This document shows positions 36,550-45,111 of a stretch of DNA of 64,000 nucleotides, piece after piece; positions within the stretch are counted from its first letter, which is position 1, and each line of letters begins with the position of its first letter. Where the stretch lies: NCBI GenBank assembly GCA_000024525.1, contig CP001769.1, forward strand, positions 2,156,001 through 2,220,000, read 5' to 3'. Under the pieces are notes generated by a model. It was not told the origin of the DNA. It did not search any database and saw only the letters and a list, made by a program, of their open reading frames with translations. This DNA is from Spirosoma linguale DSM 74 (GTDB taxonomy: Bacteria; Bacteroidota; Bacteroidia; Cytophagales; Spirosomataceae). Both the position numbers and the translations under genes were made by a program.

Positions 36550-36583
36550 AACCGACCGTCGATGCGTCGATGGTCGGTTCTAC
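36546..36583 (+). terminator. Hairpin overlapping the stop codon
   Basis: 17-bp stem with one G-T pair (36546-36562 with 36567-36583) and a 4-nt loop; contains the TAG stop of the upstream hydrolase. No T-run follows, so it may act as an mRNA-stabilizing hairpin between the two hydrolases. Confidence 0.55.
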
Positions 36584-36626
36584 ACGGCCGCCAGCATATA
36601 AATTTCATTCTCTACCCTGTATCAGC

Positions 36627-38111
36627 ATGAACCGAACGCTACAAATCATGGCAACGACGTTTTTTGTCGTCACCTCCTTGTCAGGCAAGGCGCAGACAGC
36701 ACGCGATAAGATGCTGGCGCGGGCAAACGAACTATCGTTAAAAACGCCTTACAAAGGCCCGCCGGGCGATGCACTGTCGCACCACACCTCGGGTTACGCA
36801 AAGATCATGTGTTCGGCCGTGTTCATTACGGGACTGAAGCCCGATTTTGCGGCTGAAAATGTCGGTTATTTTACGAGTCCATACGAAGAGCGGGCTAAAG
36901 TCGGGAAACCCGTTGTCGATTACAACCGGAAATCAGTGTCGATCACCCTGCCGAACGGGCTTACCCGAACGGCCATCTACACCGGCGATCAGGGCTGCGT
37001 CACCTTGCCAGAAGGACGAACCTCCTTGTCTTACAAACCGGTAAAAGTCCCACGTAATCTGCCTGACGCTGCCAAAACGCCCTGGCCGATGGGCGATGTG
37101 CTACCTACCGGCCCCATGCCCGCCGAGATTGACATGGCTAAGGTGACGCAGGCGATCAATGCCGCCTTTGAACCCGCCGAAGCGCAGACGGCGGCTTTTG
37201 TGGTCACGTATAAAGGCCGGATCATTGCCGAACGTTATGGCGAGGGCATCACGAAAGATACTCCGTTGGAAAGCTGGTCGATGGGCAAAAGTCTGTCGGC
37301 TACCGTATTGGGCATTCTCATGAACAAGGGGGTCTATACACTCGAACAACCGGCACCTATTCCGCAGTGGCAGGGCAAAGGCGATCCAAGGGCCAAAATC
37401 AGAATTATGGACATTATGCACATGTCCAGTGGTTTATACTGCCGGGCCCCACAGGACCCCGACTATGATCCCGCACTTGGTTACCCCGACCATTTGTACC
37501 TCTATACCGATGCGGGTAATTCGTTTGATTACGCGGCTAACCTGCCCCAGCAATGGTTGCCCAATACGGTAGGTCGCTACCGGAATTCCGACCCTGTGCT
37601 GACCAATTACCTGAATCGGCTGGGTATTGAAAAAATTGGGGAAGTATATCATACGTTTCCGCAACGGGCTTTATTCGACAGGATCGGGGTGCGTACGATG
37701 GTCATGGAAACGGATCCCTCTGGCAACTTCCTGACCCAGGGCTATGAGTTTGCGTCGGGCCGGGACTGGGCGCGGCTGGGTAACCTGTATCTACAGGATG
37801 GCGTTTGGAACGGTGAGCGGCTTCTGGCTCCCGGCTTTACCAAATTTGTAAGCACCCTGGCCGAACCCTGGGTTGCCGATGGGCGGCCCATTTACGGCGG
37901 TCTGTTCTGGATCAACGGCGATGGGGCCCGGCCCATTCCAAAGGAGGCCTACATGATGTTGGGCGCGGGTGGCCAATCCGTAACGATCATTCCTTCGCAT
38001 GAGTTGGTTGTTGTTCGGCTGGGGCATTACAAAGGGGCGCAGGCGGGCGGCAAAGCATTAAATAACGCCTATGCGCTGCTTATGGAAGCGGTGCCCGCCA
38101 CAAAAAAGTAA
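36627..38111 (+). CDS. Secreted beta-lactamase-fold serine hydrolase, second copy
   Basis: 494 residues with a signal peptide (TTFFVVTSLSGKAQ). An N-terminal extension of about 150 residues precedes the class C fold: SxxK is SMGKSL near 225, the YxN motif is YRNSD near 330, and the third motif is GAGGQSV near 450. Different from the upstream hydrolase in length and in the third motif, so not a recent duplicate. Substrate unknown. Followed 15 bp later by the FMN enzyme gene. Confidence 0.85.
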   Translation: MNRTLQIMATTFFVVTSLSGKAQTARDKMLARANELSLKTPYKGPPGDALSHHTSGYAKIMCSAVFITGLKPDFAAENVGYFTSPYEERAKVGKPVVDYNRKSVSITLPNGLTRTAIYTGDQGCVTLPEGRTSLSYKPVKVPRNLPDAAKTPWPMGDVLPTGPMPAEIDMAKVTQAINAAFEPAEAQTAAFVVTYKGRIIAERYGEGITKDTPLESWSMGKSLSATVLGILMNKGVYTLEQPAPIPQWQGKGDPRAKIRIMDIMHMSSGLYCRAPQDPDYDPALGYPDHLYLYTDAGNSFDYAANLPQQWLPNTVGRYRNSDPVLTNYLNRLGIEKIGEVYHTFPQRALFDRIGVRTMVMETDPSGNFLTQGYEFASGRDWARLGNLYLQDGVWNGERLLAPGFTKFVSTLAEPWVADGRPIYGGLFWINGDGARPIPKEAYMMLGAGGQSVTIIPSHELVVVRLGHYKGAQAGGKALNNAYALLMEAVPATKK

Positions 38112-38126
38112 ACGGGTACGTAGCCG

Positions 38127-39176
38127 ATGAATGTAGCTGAACGCGATCTGTTGGATGTCAATCAACTTATCAATCTGTTTGATGTAGAAAAGCTGGCTGC
38201 GGAGCGAATGACGCCGATGGCCTATGAATATGTGGCCAGTGGAGCCGCCGATGAGTTCACACTTCGCTGGAACCGGCAGGCACTGGACTCAATAAAGCTT
38301 AATACGCGGGTACTCGTGGATGTAAGCCGGATCGACACGCGGGTTTCCCTGTTCGGGCTCGATCTGGCTTACCCCATCCTTGTTGCGCCAACGGCTTATC
38401 ACAGAACCATGCACCCCGAAGGCGAGCTGGCTACTGCCCGGGGTGCCGGAGCCGCCGAAGCCCTGTATGTGGTCAGCTCGTTTACAAACACCCCCCTGAG
38501 CGAAATTGCCTCGGTCGCGACGCAGCCGCTCTGGTTTCAGCTTTACGTGAGCGACGATCGGGAGCAGACGAAGGCGCTGGTGCAGGAAGCCGAAGCGCAA
38601 GGGTGCCGGGCGCTCTGCGTGACGGTCGATACGCCCGTGGCGGGCGTTCGAAACCGGCAGCAGCGCGTCAACTTTGCCATGCCGGAGGGCATACGGACGC
38701 CCCACATGGCCGATGCCTTTGCGCTCACGAAGTCGTTGACCTGGAAAGACGTCGACTGGCTGCAATCCTTCGCGAAAATACCTATTCTACTGAAAGGGAT
38801 ACTGAATTCCGACGATGCCGAACTGGCTATTCAGGCAGGTGTATCCGGTATTATCGTCTCGAACCACGGCGGGCGAAATCTGGATACTGTACCGGCTACC
38901 ATTGAGGCACTTCCGCGCATTGCCGAACGGGTTAATAAACGAGTGCCCGTTTTGATGGACGGCGGTATTCGCCGGGGCACCGACGTGGTAAAAGCGATTG
39001 CCTTGGGCGCAAATGCCGTGCTGGTCGGCAAACCCATTTGTTTCGGTCTGGCTTGCGGAGGAGCCGACGGAGTAGCGAAAGTGCTAACCATCCTCCGGAC
39101 TGAGCTGGAACTGGCCATGGCTCTAACCGGGAAAGCCACCCTGACCGATATTGATCAATCCGTGATTTGGCGGTAG
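38127..39176 (+). CDS. FMN-dependent alpha-hydroxy-acid oxidase/dehydrogenase
   Basis: 349 residues of the glycolate oxidase/lactate oxidase family. FMN and substrate residues: YEYVASGAADE near 30, LVAPTAYHR, WFQLYVSDD, the catalytic His and Arg in SNHGGRNLD near 248, and DGGIRRGTDV near 280. It oxidizes L-lactate, glycolate or a related 2-hydroxy acid to the keto acid. Use of lactate from the rhamnose pathway 10 kb upstream is possible but speculative. Last gene before the cassette island. Confidence 0.9.
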   Translation: MNVAERDLLDVNQLINLFDVEKLAAERMTPMAYEYVASGAADEFTLRWNRQALDSIKLNTRVLVDVSRIDTRVSLFGLDLAYPILVAPTAYHRTMHPEGELATARGAGAAEALYVVSSFTNTPLSEIASVATQPLWFQLYVSDDREQTKALVQEAEAQGCRALCVTVDTPVAGVRNRQQRVNFAMPEGIRTPHMADAFALTKSLTWKDVDWLQSFAKIPILLKGILNSDDAELAIQAGVSGIIVSNHGGRNLDTVPATIEALPRIAERVNKRVPVLMDGGIRRGTDVVKAIALGANAVLVGKPICFGLACGGADGVAKVLTILRTELELAMALTGKATLTDIDQSVIWR

Positions 39177-39636
39177 AGAAAGATTTAGAATAGGCTGATT
39201 ACTGGTAAATAAAGAAAGTATGTATTCTATATTTCACTTTTTGTTTATAATTTAGATTTCAAAGGTAAGTAAGCCTAAATCTGGCCCTAGTTGATTTATC
39301 TACCGATATCATTTAGGGGGTAGTGGGTTTGCGTACAATGATATGTTGGGTGTCGGGTCCATAAAGTGCGTGAGTGCTAGCGTTCCGGCGACAGGTTGCA
39401 CGTCTCAGAGTTCAGGTTATTGCTTGTTCGGCGGGTTTCGGTCGACAAAGTAAACGCCCCGGTTGGGCAGATTTCCATTAAAGGTAACCAATATGTATTA
39501 TTCGCTATTATTTTGCGTTCCGTTCAACAGGTCATTTGCCATCTAACAAAGTGTTTCGACTGTATCCGGCATTTTTCGGCTTACTTAAAAAAACTCATTT
39601 TCCACTTATTATAGAATCAAATATTCAAATACAGCA
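39177..39636. other. Left boundary of cassette island, non-coding
   Basis: 460 bp without a credible gene. The sequence becomes AT-rich after 39180. A core-like GTTGGGT occurs at 39347-39353 without a matching inverse core, so it could be an attI remnant or the end of a decayed attC. Two copies of the island's short motif follow: GGCGACAGGTTGCACG at 39387-39402 and TCGACAAAGTAAACGCCCC at 39442-39460, the latter trailed by GTTGGGC at 39462-39468. No integrase gene is nearby. Confidence 0.45.
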
Positions 39637-40173
39637 ATGACATATCAGTTAACATCCAATTTCATCAAATTGCTCGGGTTGACTAGTTTATTAATATTAT
39701 ACAGCATTTCTGCTTTTTCACAGCACGCCAAAAAGAAAACCCCTTCCAAAACTTATAAATGTGCCACGTATGTACATAATCTTAATTCAAATGAAAGAAA
39801 TTTGCGTGATATATGTTTTTCAGTGAAAATGACAGGTCATTATGATTCAAATAATTTTGGCCAGTCTAACGAAAACGACAAAAAAGATGATATATGGCGG
39901 TTTGATGTAAAAATATTTGACAACATCAAGGGTAATGGTAATAATCTTGAAGACGCATTTGTCGTATATAAACAAAATGCAGACATTATTCAATTTCATA
40001 CATACTCAGAACACCCAACTATTAAAGCAGTTATTTACTATAAGCCAACTAAATCTTGGCAAATTTTATTACTACAAAGTGGTATATATAAAATACTAAG
40101 TAGCTCTCCAACATATAATTTTTTTAACGTTTTTGATATAGTGAATCAGTCAAATTCTAATTCAGATTATTAG
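39637..40173 (+). CDS. Cassette-borne secreted protein, unknown
   Basis: 178 residues. A hydrophobic signal peptide (LLGLTSLLILYSISAFSQ) then a polar, Asn/Lys-rich domain with no recognized motif. Codon use is strongly A/T-biased compared with flanking chromosomal genes, which suggests recent acquisition. It shares a module with the next gene; no attC separates them. Function unknown. Confidence 0.6.
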   Translation: MTYQLTSNFIKLLGLTSLLILYSISAFSQHAKKKTPSKTYKCATYVHNLNSNERNLRDICFSVKMTGHYDSNNFGQSNENDKKDDIWRFDVKIFDNIKGNGNNLEDAFVVYKQNADIIQFHTYSEHPTIKAVIYYKPTKSWQILLLQSGIYKILSSSPTYNFFNVFDIVNQSNSNSDY

Positions 40174-40223
40174 ATTTAGGTAACTGGTTTGAGTCTGGCA
40201 AATACCCATATCAGAGTTTTATA

Positions 40224-40853
40224 ATGGATGTTTTAAGCAAAGAAGCCGCTAACACGTACATAATTCTAACGAGCACTGCCTATGACGATTTTCTCATAAC
40301 AGAGGAGATCTATTGGCAAAGACTTCATATTTTGAAGCAGCTTTGCGATCCAACAGATGCAGATTTTATAGCCAATTTAGATTTACATATATCATTCTTT
40401 TCCAAATGGCGCGTTTACAAAGAAGAAGACTTGTATATCTATCCATTGGATAATGCGACCGACAGCATTGAAGATCAAGAAAGTGAAAAAGCAGATTTTC
40501 AAGGAAACGATTATGATCCATTATTGCATTTCATTACAGATAAAGGGGGTAAGATGGGTAGATGGGAGTTTCATAAAACTGATAGCGATTTCTTTCCATC
40601 AATACCACATGGCCACGCTCTTTCGAACCACAAGATTAAACTAGACGCCTACTCAGGTCATATGTATAAGAATGACATCACTAAATCTGTTGATCGAGAA
40701 TCTAGGAGGTACATTATTGATCTTTGGAATGACGAGAGATTTAGAAAAGTGGCAAGAGAAACCATAACATATTATATGGAAACATTCAGAAGCTATCGCT
40801 GGCCGGTAGCAAATCCATTGCGATTACCAAGACGACGATATTGGGCTCTATAA
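40224..40853 (+). CDS. Cassette-borne protein, unknown
   Basis: 209 residues, no signal peptide or membrane segment. A striking block near residue 128 reads SIPHGHALSNHKIKLDAYSG, with three histidines spaced as in a metal site or catalytic centre, and the C-terminus is basic (RLPRRRYWAL). I do not recognize the family. A/T-biased codon use, and followed 118 bp later by an attC-like site, as expected for an integron cassette. Confidence 0.6.
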   Translation: MDVLSKEAANTYIILTSTAYDDFLITEEIYWQRLHILKQLCDPTDADFIANLDLHISFFSKWRVYKEEDLYIYPLDNATDSIEDQESEKADFQGNDYDPLLHFITDKGGKMGRWEFHKTDSDFFPSIPHGHALSNHKIKLDAYSGHMYKNDITKSVDRESRRYIIDLWNDERFRKVARETITYYMETFRSYRWPVANPLRLPRRRYWAL

Positions 40854-40971
40854 TTGTTATTTCAGGCTTATGCTCGGTTGTAATTTGAAAGTGCATTTTT
40901 GTCCGCTCCGCGTGGCCAAGATTACCGCTGACAGGACGCCCGCCCCAGCGGGAAACAGGCAGCCCAACCAG

Positions 40972-41047
40972 ACGTGTGTGTAAAGGTCGGAAGTACGTAT
41001 ATTGAGTCAAGTTATGCCCTCACCATCAACACCTATGGGCGTTGGGT
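40972..41047 (+). other. attC-like recombination site A
   Basis: 76 bp bounded by inverse core GCCCAAC (40972-40978) and core GTTGGGT (41041-41047). The ends are imperfectly complementary, and the centre (GTGTAAAGGTCGGAAGTACG, CACCATCAACACC) is shared with sites B and C. Preceded by the motif GCTGACAGGACGCCCGCCCC at 40927. Confidence 0.7.
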
Positions 41048-41065
41048 GAACCAGACATAATGAGC

Positions 41066-41290
41066 GTCCAAGGCCGGTTAACTGCGACAGTGGAGCCGCC
41101 CCGACAAGCAACCAGTTTGGCTCGCGGGCAGGTTTCGGTCGACACGAGAGATGCCCCTGTTAGGTCAGTAAAAAAGTGCATTTGGCACGTAGCGTATGAC
41201 AAAGGAAACGTCCCAGATCGGGTAGTCAAAAACCGTGTTTGGCACATAGCTTTCGACACGAGAAACACGCCGATAAGGCAGGCTCAGTAA
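41066..41290. repeat. Degenerate tandem of short cassette-island motif
   Basis: Repeats of a unit containing GTCGACACGAGAGATGCCCC (41139-41158), ATGACAAAGGAAACGTCCC (41197) and TCGACACGAGAAACACGCC (41254), with TTTGGCAC between, at a period of about 54 bp. One is followed by GTTAGGT, a core-like sequence. An open frame runs through it but is an artefact of the repeat. Confidence 0.55.
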
Positions 41291-41315
41291 AAACTTGATT
41301 GAAAAACAATTAATT

Positions 41316-41792
41316 ATGAAATACATTTTCTACATCTCATTCTTATTTACGACCCTATTCTTAGCAAGTTGTAACTCTGAAAATTCAAAATCTAAAACTT
41401 CAGAACAAATTGTTGAGCAAGAGAAGCCAATTTTAGACGTAAAAGCCTTTATTGGTAAATCATTAAAAGAAGTAGAACAAATTCTCGGAAAGGCTGAGAG
41501 AATTGAAAAAATTAAAGGCTACCCTTGTAAGAAATCAAAATGTGAGAAGGCATTCTTTGAAAAAGAGAAATATGAGGTAATCTTTAAGAAAGGTAAAGTA
41601 GATAGAATTTCAATCAATGATACGTCTGACTTCACAGAAGATGATAATGCAATTCAGAAATTGGGTCTTCCTGCCTCTGAGCCATCTTTTAAAAATCCAG
41701 GCAATGTCATTCGATGGACTTCAGTTGAAGGTGTACATGAAATCAGCTTTTTTTCAACTTACATTTATATAATAATTAATCCAGCGGACTAA
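41316..41792 (+). CDS. Cassette-borne lipoprotein, unknown
   Basis: 158 residues. Lipobox LASC (Cys19) after a hydrophobic signal, then a Lys/Glu-rich domain containing IGKSLKEVEQILGKAERI, which resembles the SmpA/OmlA-like fold found in small lipoproteins (the hint is weak). ATG 41316 is preferred over TTG 41295. A/T-rich coding sequence. Ends 82 bp before attC site B. Confidence 0.65.
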   Translation: MKYIFYISFLFTTLFLASCNSENSKSKTSEQIVEQEKPILDVKAFIGKSLKEVEQILGKAERIEKIKGYPCKKSKCEKAFFEKEKYEVIFKKGKVDRISINDTSDFTEDDNAIQKLGLPASEPSFKNPGNVIRWTSVEGVHEISFFSTYIYIIINPAD

Positions 41793-41873
41793 CTCTCTAA
41801 AATCGGTTTTCGGTTTGGCAGGATAAGGCACGCTTTCCGTCGACAGGATGCTCGCCCCGAGGTCGGCTTTACA

Positions 41874-41961
41874 GCCCAACGAAATGAGGGTGTAAAGGTT
41901 GTAGGTTGCTTGTGTTCAGGTATCTTGCTTACTCATCCATCAGCCCTCATTGGCGTTGGGT
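41874..41961 (+). other. attC-like recombination site B
   Basis: 88 bp between inverse core GCCCAAC (41874-41880) and core GTTGGGT (41955-41961). The arms GAAATGAGGGTG and CAGCCCTCATTGGC pair well. Centre GTGTAAAGGTTGTAGGTTGC is as in sites A and C. Preceded by TCGACAGGATGCTCGCCCC at 41840. Confidence 0.75.
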
Positions 41962-42126
41962 GGCGGGAACAAGATGGAAGTTTAAGGCGGTATCGGGCGA
42001 TAGGTTGCACGGCTCAACAAGTCAACTTTTGGCTCGTGAGTCGGGTGGCGGCTGACAAGGCGAACGCCCCAATGTAGGACGTCCGAGATTATAAGGCAAA
42101 TTTCCTGTGACAGGAGAATTATTCAA

Positions 42127-42675
42127 ATGACATACAGTTTAGAGTGGCTTGTCGAGAATTTTGAGCGCGGAAAACGGATAAAGTACCTCTTCTTTTGGGG
42201 GCATCAAAAAAGCAAAAGTGGTGATTTAACCGCTTCGTGTTTCAGCCAGTGGTGGACTTCGCCGTTTATAATTGATAAGGTTAAATACAATACAGCGGAA
42301 CACTGGATGATGGCTCAAAAGGCCTTGCTATTCGGTGACAAAGAAGTGTATGACAAAATCATTGTTGCCAAATCGCCAGCTGAAGCCAAAAGCCTGGGTA
42401 GGCAAGTGCGTAATTTTGACGAAGCTACTTGGAGTGCCAAACGCTCTGGAATAGTAGTTCAGGGCAGTTTACAGAAATTTACACAGCATCCCGACCTCAA
42501 GGAGTTTCTACTCAACACCAAAGAACGGGTGTTGGCCGAAGCCAGTCCAGTGGACAAAATTTGGGGCATTGGGCTGGCAGCTGACAGCGACAAGGCAGAA
42601 AACCCAAAACGTTGGAACGGACTGAATTTGCTTGGGTTTGCCCTAATGGAAGTTAGGGACATACTTAGAAAGTAG
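42127..42675 (+). CDS. NADAR-family protein (YbiA-like), cassette-borne
   Basis: 182 residues covering one NADAR domain: SCFSQWWTSPFIIDKVKYNT, AEHWMMAQKALLFGD, VRNFDEATW, and the C-terminal KIWGIGLAADSDKAENPKRW then NLLGFALMEVRD. Family members cleave N-glycosidic bonds in ADP-ribose-related or riboflavin-pathway compounds, and some take part in NAD or phage-defence biology. Here it is a stand-alone gene between attC-like sites, typical of cassette cargo. The start is the first ATG and no signal is present. Confidence 0.85.
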   Translation: MTYSLEWLVENFERGKRIKYLFFWGHQKSKSGDLTASCFSQWWTSPFIIDKVKYNTAEHWMMAQKALLFGDKEVYDKIIVAKSPAEAKSLGRQVRNFDEATWSAKRSGIVVQGSLQKFTQHPDLKEFLLNTKERVLAEASPVDKIWGIGLAADSDKAENPKRWNGLNLLGFALMEVRDILRK

Positions 42676-42776
42676 TTTCTTCATGGATAGCTATCTGGCG
42701 ACAGGCCGCGCGCCCCTGGAGGAAAGTTTTCAACCCAACCACCACCGTGTTCGCGCGCGAACAAACCCCCGGCAAA

Positions 42777-43030
42777 CGCATGAAAATTAGGCAGCAATGA
42801 CTAACTTTCATGCGCTATCAGTAGCCCTTCAATGGGAAAATCGTACCTCATTTCTGGTGCTGTTCAACCCGCCCAACCACCCGATTTAGCTATTCGTAAC
42901 CCAATGGGCCTGCCTATTGGGTTCCTTGAAAACCCCACTGGTGGAGTCAGTGACCCTGACTACCCCGTACATCCGACTTTCTGTTCTCAATAATAGCCCG
43001 CTGATAGCCATTTTTCACGTTTTATTCCCT
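42777..43030 (+). ncRNA. Candidate bridge RNA of the IS110 element
   Basis: Starts with a stem-loop (14 bp, one mismatch: 42777-42790 with 42801-42814). Next comes a hairpin closed by AAATCG/CGATTT (42838-42843 with 42882-42887) whose loop contains CCCAACCACC (42872-42881), identical to the target flank at 42734-42743. Further on CGTACATCC (42966-42974) equals the element's right end at 44417-44425. Both matches end in CC at the proposed junction. This fits the target-loop then donor-loop order known for IS110 bridge RNAs. The role is inferred. Confidence 0.5.
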
Positions 43031-43037
43031 TCGAAAC

Positions 43038-44393
43038 ATGAAAGAACAGCTTAACTATCAGCAAATGCCTGTCATTCATCAGCAGGTGGCAGGCATTGAC
43101 ATTGGCTCCAAGTTTCACGTCGTAGCCGTGGGAGACAATCCCAAAACCGACGTCAAAGAGTTTGGCGTTTCCACTAAAGCCCTTTTTGAGATCGCGCTTT
43201 TTCTCAAAGAGAATGACGTTCAGCACGTTGCTATGGAAGCCACCGGAGGCTACGAAAAACCACTGGTGAGCGTCCTCCAACAGGAAGGCTTTGACGTGTT
43301 AGTTACAGCTGGAGCCAACACCAAAAACTACCGACGCTTCAAGTCAGACGTGTCAGATGCCATCCATATCCGAACCCTGCATCAGTTAGGTTTACTACCC
43401 CCTATTTTCATCACCGATGAGTTTGCTACCACCATTCGGCCACTGGTGCGGATGCGCCAAAGCCTCATTGAAGATGGGGCTGACTACATCCGGCGCATCC
43501 AAAAGACGCTTCGGCTGATCAATGTGCGCTTAGATGCCACCTTGACCGATTCCACTTCCGTGTCGGGCTTGGCGATCATCAAGGCAATTTGTGAGGGCGA
43601 AGAGGACGGGGCAATTCTGGCGGCCCTGGTTGATAAACATTGTAAGAAGACACCTGCCGAACTTACCCAATTGCTAACGGGAAATTGGACACCTAGTATA
43701 CGACTACAAGTGCAGTCGTCCTACCGGCTTTATCAGGCCGTTCAGGCTGAAATGACCCGGTTGGATGCCGAGTTAGACCGACTCTTCACAGAGCATACTC
43801 AACATTTGCCTAGAGCCGAAGCGACTAAAAAGAAGCCTCGTAAGCACAGGAATGCACCTAAAGTAGCGGTGGAACAGTATGCTCGGCAGATGTTAGGGGT
43901 CAATTTGCATGAGATACCAGGCTTTGGTCGCACGGCCATCCTAACATTGATGAGTGAAGTAGGCGAAAGTATCCACCGTTTTAACTCAGCAAAAGCGTTT
44001 GCCAAGTGGTTGGGTTTTACTCCCAATAATAAAGCATCTGGGGGTAAACTACTGTCGCGCAAGACTTTGAAGAACAAATCGAATCTGCCCAATACGTTCC
44101 GTCAGGTGGCTAATTCGATTGGTAACATGAAGGACTCCAATCCGTTGGTGAACTTCTTTCGGCGGGTAGCCTTCAAATCCAGCCGCAAAAAAGCCATCAC
44201 GGCCACAGCAAGAAAGTTAGCCGTGCTGGTCTATACGATGTTGAAAAGAGGGGAAGCTTACCAACCCGAAAAGCTGGAACGGGATCAGGAACAAGTAAAG
44301 GTGATGCAGATCCGCAAAATCAAGAAAAATCTGCATAAGTTTGGTATCTCGATTCAAGATTTGGGCTGGACGGTGGACTTTCAGACTGCTTGA
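43038..44393 (+). CDS. IS110-family transposase (DEDD recombinase)
   Basis: 451 residues, intact. The N-terminal RuvC-like DEDD domain shows GIDIGSKFHVVAV (Asp21), AMEATGGYEKPL and KSDVSDAIHIRTL. A long helical insert is followed by the Transposase_20 domain (IPGFGRTAILTLMSEVG, WLGFTPNNKASGG, and the Ser-containing LLSRKTLKNK). These recombinases insert at short specific targets guided by an RNA encoded in the element's end. The intact frame suggests the copy is recent or still active. Confidence 0.93.
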   Translation: MKEQLNYQQMPVIHQQVAGIDIGSKFHVVAVGDNPKTDVKEFGVSTKALFEIALFLKENDVQHVAMEATGGYEKPLVSVLQQEGFDVLVTAGANTKNYRRFKSDVSDAIHIRTLHQLGLLPPIFITDEFATTIRPLVRMRQSLIEDGADYIRRIQKTLRLINVRLDATLTDSTSVSGLAIIKAICEGEEDGAILAALVDKHCKKTPAELTQLLTGNWTPSIRLQVQSSYRLYQAVQAEMTRLDAELDRLFTEHTQHLPRAEATKKKPRKHRNAPKVAVEQYARQMLGVNLHEIPGFGRTAILTLMSEVGESIHRFNSAKAFAKWLGFTPNNKASGGKLLSRKTLKNKSNLPNTFRQVANSIGNMKDSNPLVNFFRRVAFKSSRKKAITATARKLAVLVYTMLKRGEAYQPEKLERDQEQVKVMQIRKIKKNLHKFGISIQDLGWTVDFQTA

Positions 44394-44536
44394 TTACGAG
44401 TTGGTTAGAAAGCATGCGTACATCCAAATGAGTGTGTAAAGGTTTAGGTACGTTTGTTCAGTTAAATTATTCGTCCACCATCAACACCCGTGGTCGTTGG
44501 GTCCAGCCAGCAAGCTGAAGGGAGTGAGTGCCGTTG

Positions 44537-44690
44537 TCGGTCGACACAAGACACATCTCGGACACACAGCTTTGAGGTTGCCAAGTCCGGCTCCGCTTGA
44601 CACGAGAAACGCTTTGTTTAAATTGCCTTTGGGTTGCCATTTCGGGCTGGCGTGTGACAGCCAAGACGCCCCGGTCAGGGTAGTTTTGGC
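44537..44690. repeat. Degenerate copies of the cassette-island motif
   Basis: Three degenerate copies of the GACAGGA..ACGCCCC motif (TCGACACAAGACACATC at 44540, TTGACACGAGAAACGC at 44597, GTGACAGCCAAGACGCCCC at 44655) at about 57-bp spacing, just downstream of attC site C. Open frames here are artefacts of the repeat. The rest of the 382-bp gap 44394-44775 holds the right half of attC C and nothing else recognized. Confidence 0.5.
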
Positions 44691-44775
44691 TTAGGCTTAT
44701 GGGTTGGCTTTCTGGCAACAGGCATACGTCTTTTAAAGCAGTACTTATAAAGAGTGATAAAATCCCAAAAAGTAG

Positions 44776-44973
44776 ATGATCAAACTCACCAAAATACTGC
44801 TGACTTTAAGTATGGTCATTGTTTGGGGCTAGACATTCTTTATGGGAATGTTTGCTACCCACGCTAATGGTCGCCGAGCAGGCTGGTTCATTGGCCTTAG
44901 TCTCAATGTGCTGCTGGGGCTAGTTTATAGCTACCTAGAAAAGCGTCCTAAAACCACCAAGGAAATGGTTTAA
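44776..44973 (+). pseudogene. Small membrane-protein cassette gene with in-frame amber codon
   Basis: A 65-codon frame from ATG 44776 to TAA 44973 reads MIKLTKILLTLSMVIVWG, stop (TAG 44830-44832), then TFFMGMFATHANGRRAGWFI onward with a second hydrophobic helix. The frame is otherwise open and has the sense of a two-helix membrane protein. Either the stop is a nonsense mutation, or translation begins at ATG 44842 and gives 43 residues. It occupies the position of a cassette gene before attC site D. Confidence 0.55.
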
Positions 44974-45111
44974 AATATAATCATTTGAAGTTGTGCAACA
45001 GTCACTAACGTTTCAAGTGAGTGAGCAGCCTCCTTTGTTGAGTCCAGGCATTGCATTGAGCGTAGTCAACCTGTCTGGCGACAGGATGCACGCCCAGAGG
45101 GGAGCTATTCA

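Larger units (their letters stand above)
42744..44425 (+). mobile_element. IS110-family insertion sequence within an attC site
   Basis: About 1.68 kb containing one DEDD transposase gene and a ~290-bp structured non-coding left end; the right non-coding end is short (about 32 bp). The exact junctions are inferred from continuity of the attC sequence and could be off by several bases. No terminal inverted repeats are seen, as normal for the IS110 group. Long left non-coding DNA suits the IS110 rather than the IS1111 subgroup, but targeting of attC is best known for IS1111-attC elements. Confidence 0.75.
42733..44502 (+). other. attC-like site C, split by an IS110-family element
   Basis: The left fragment starts with inverse core ACCCAAC (42733-42739); the right fragment (from about 44426) carries GTGTAAAGGTTTAGGTACG, CACCATCAACACCC and core GTTGGGT (44496-44502). 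Joined without the intervening ~1.7 kb, they give a site of the same length and central sequence as sites A and B. Preceded by GGCGACAGGCCGCGCGCCCC at 42697. Confidence 0.7.

Noticed and set aside
35323..38111. Beta-lactam resistance genes
   Set aside because: Both proteins have the class C beta-lactamase fold, but with altered third motifs and an N-terminal extension in one. They fit secreted esterase/peptidase relatives better.
39396..39614. 72-residue frame at the left edge of the island
   Set aside because: Spans the short motif copies and a core-like site, with no start context and no recognizable protein features.
41042..41290. 82-residue open frame beginning in the attC core (TTG start)
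   Set aside because: It runs through tandem copies of the island's short repeat, and the internal protein repeat simply mirrors the DNA repeat. It has a weak start codon and no homology.
42862..42890. Extra attC inverse core inside the IS110 left end
   Set aside because: GCCCAAC appears here but has no partner core and sits in a hairpin loop; explained better as an RNA guide matching the target.
44497..44694. Open frames on both strands just after attC site C
   Set aside because: Both are translations of degenerate repeat DNA, with no start context or protein-like composition.
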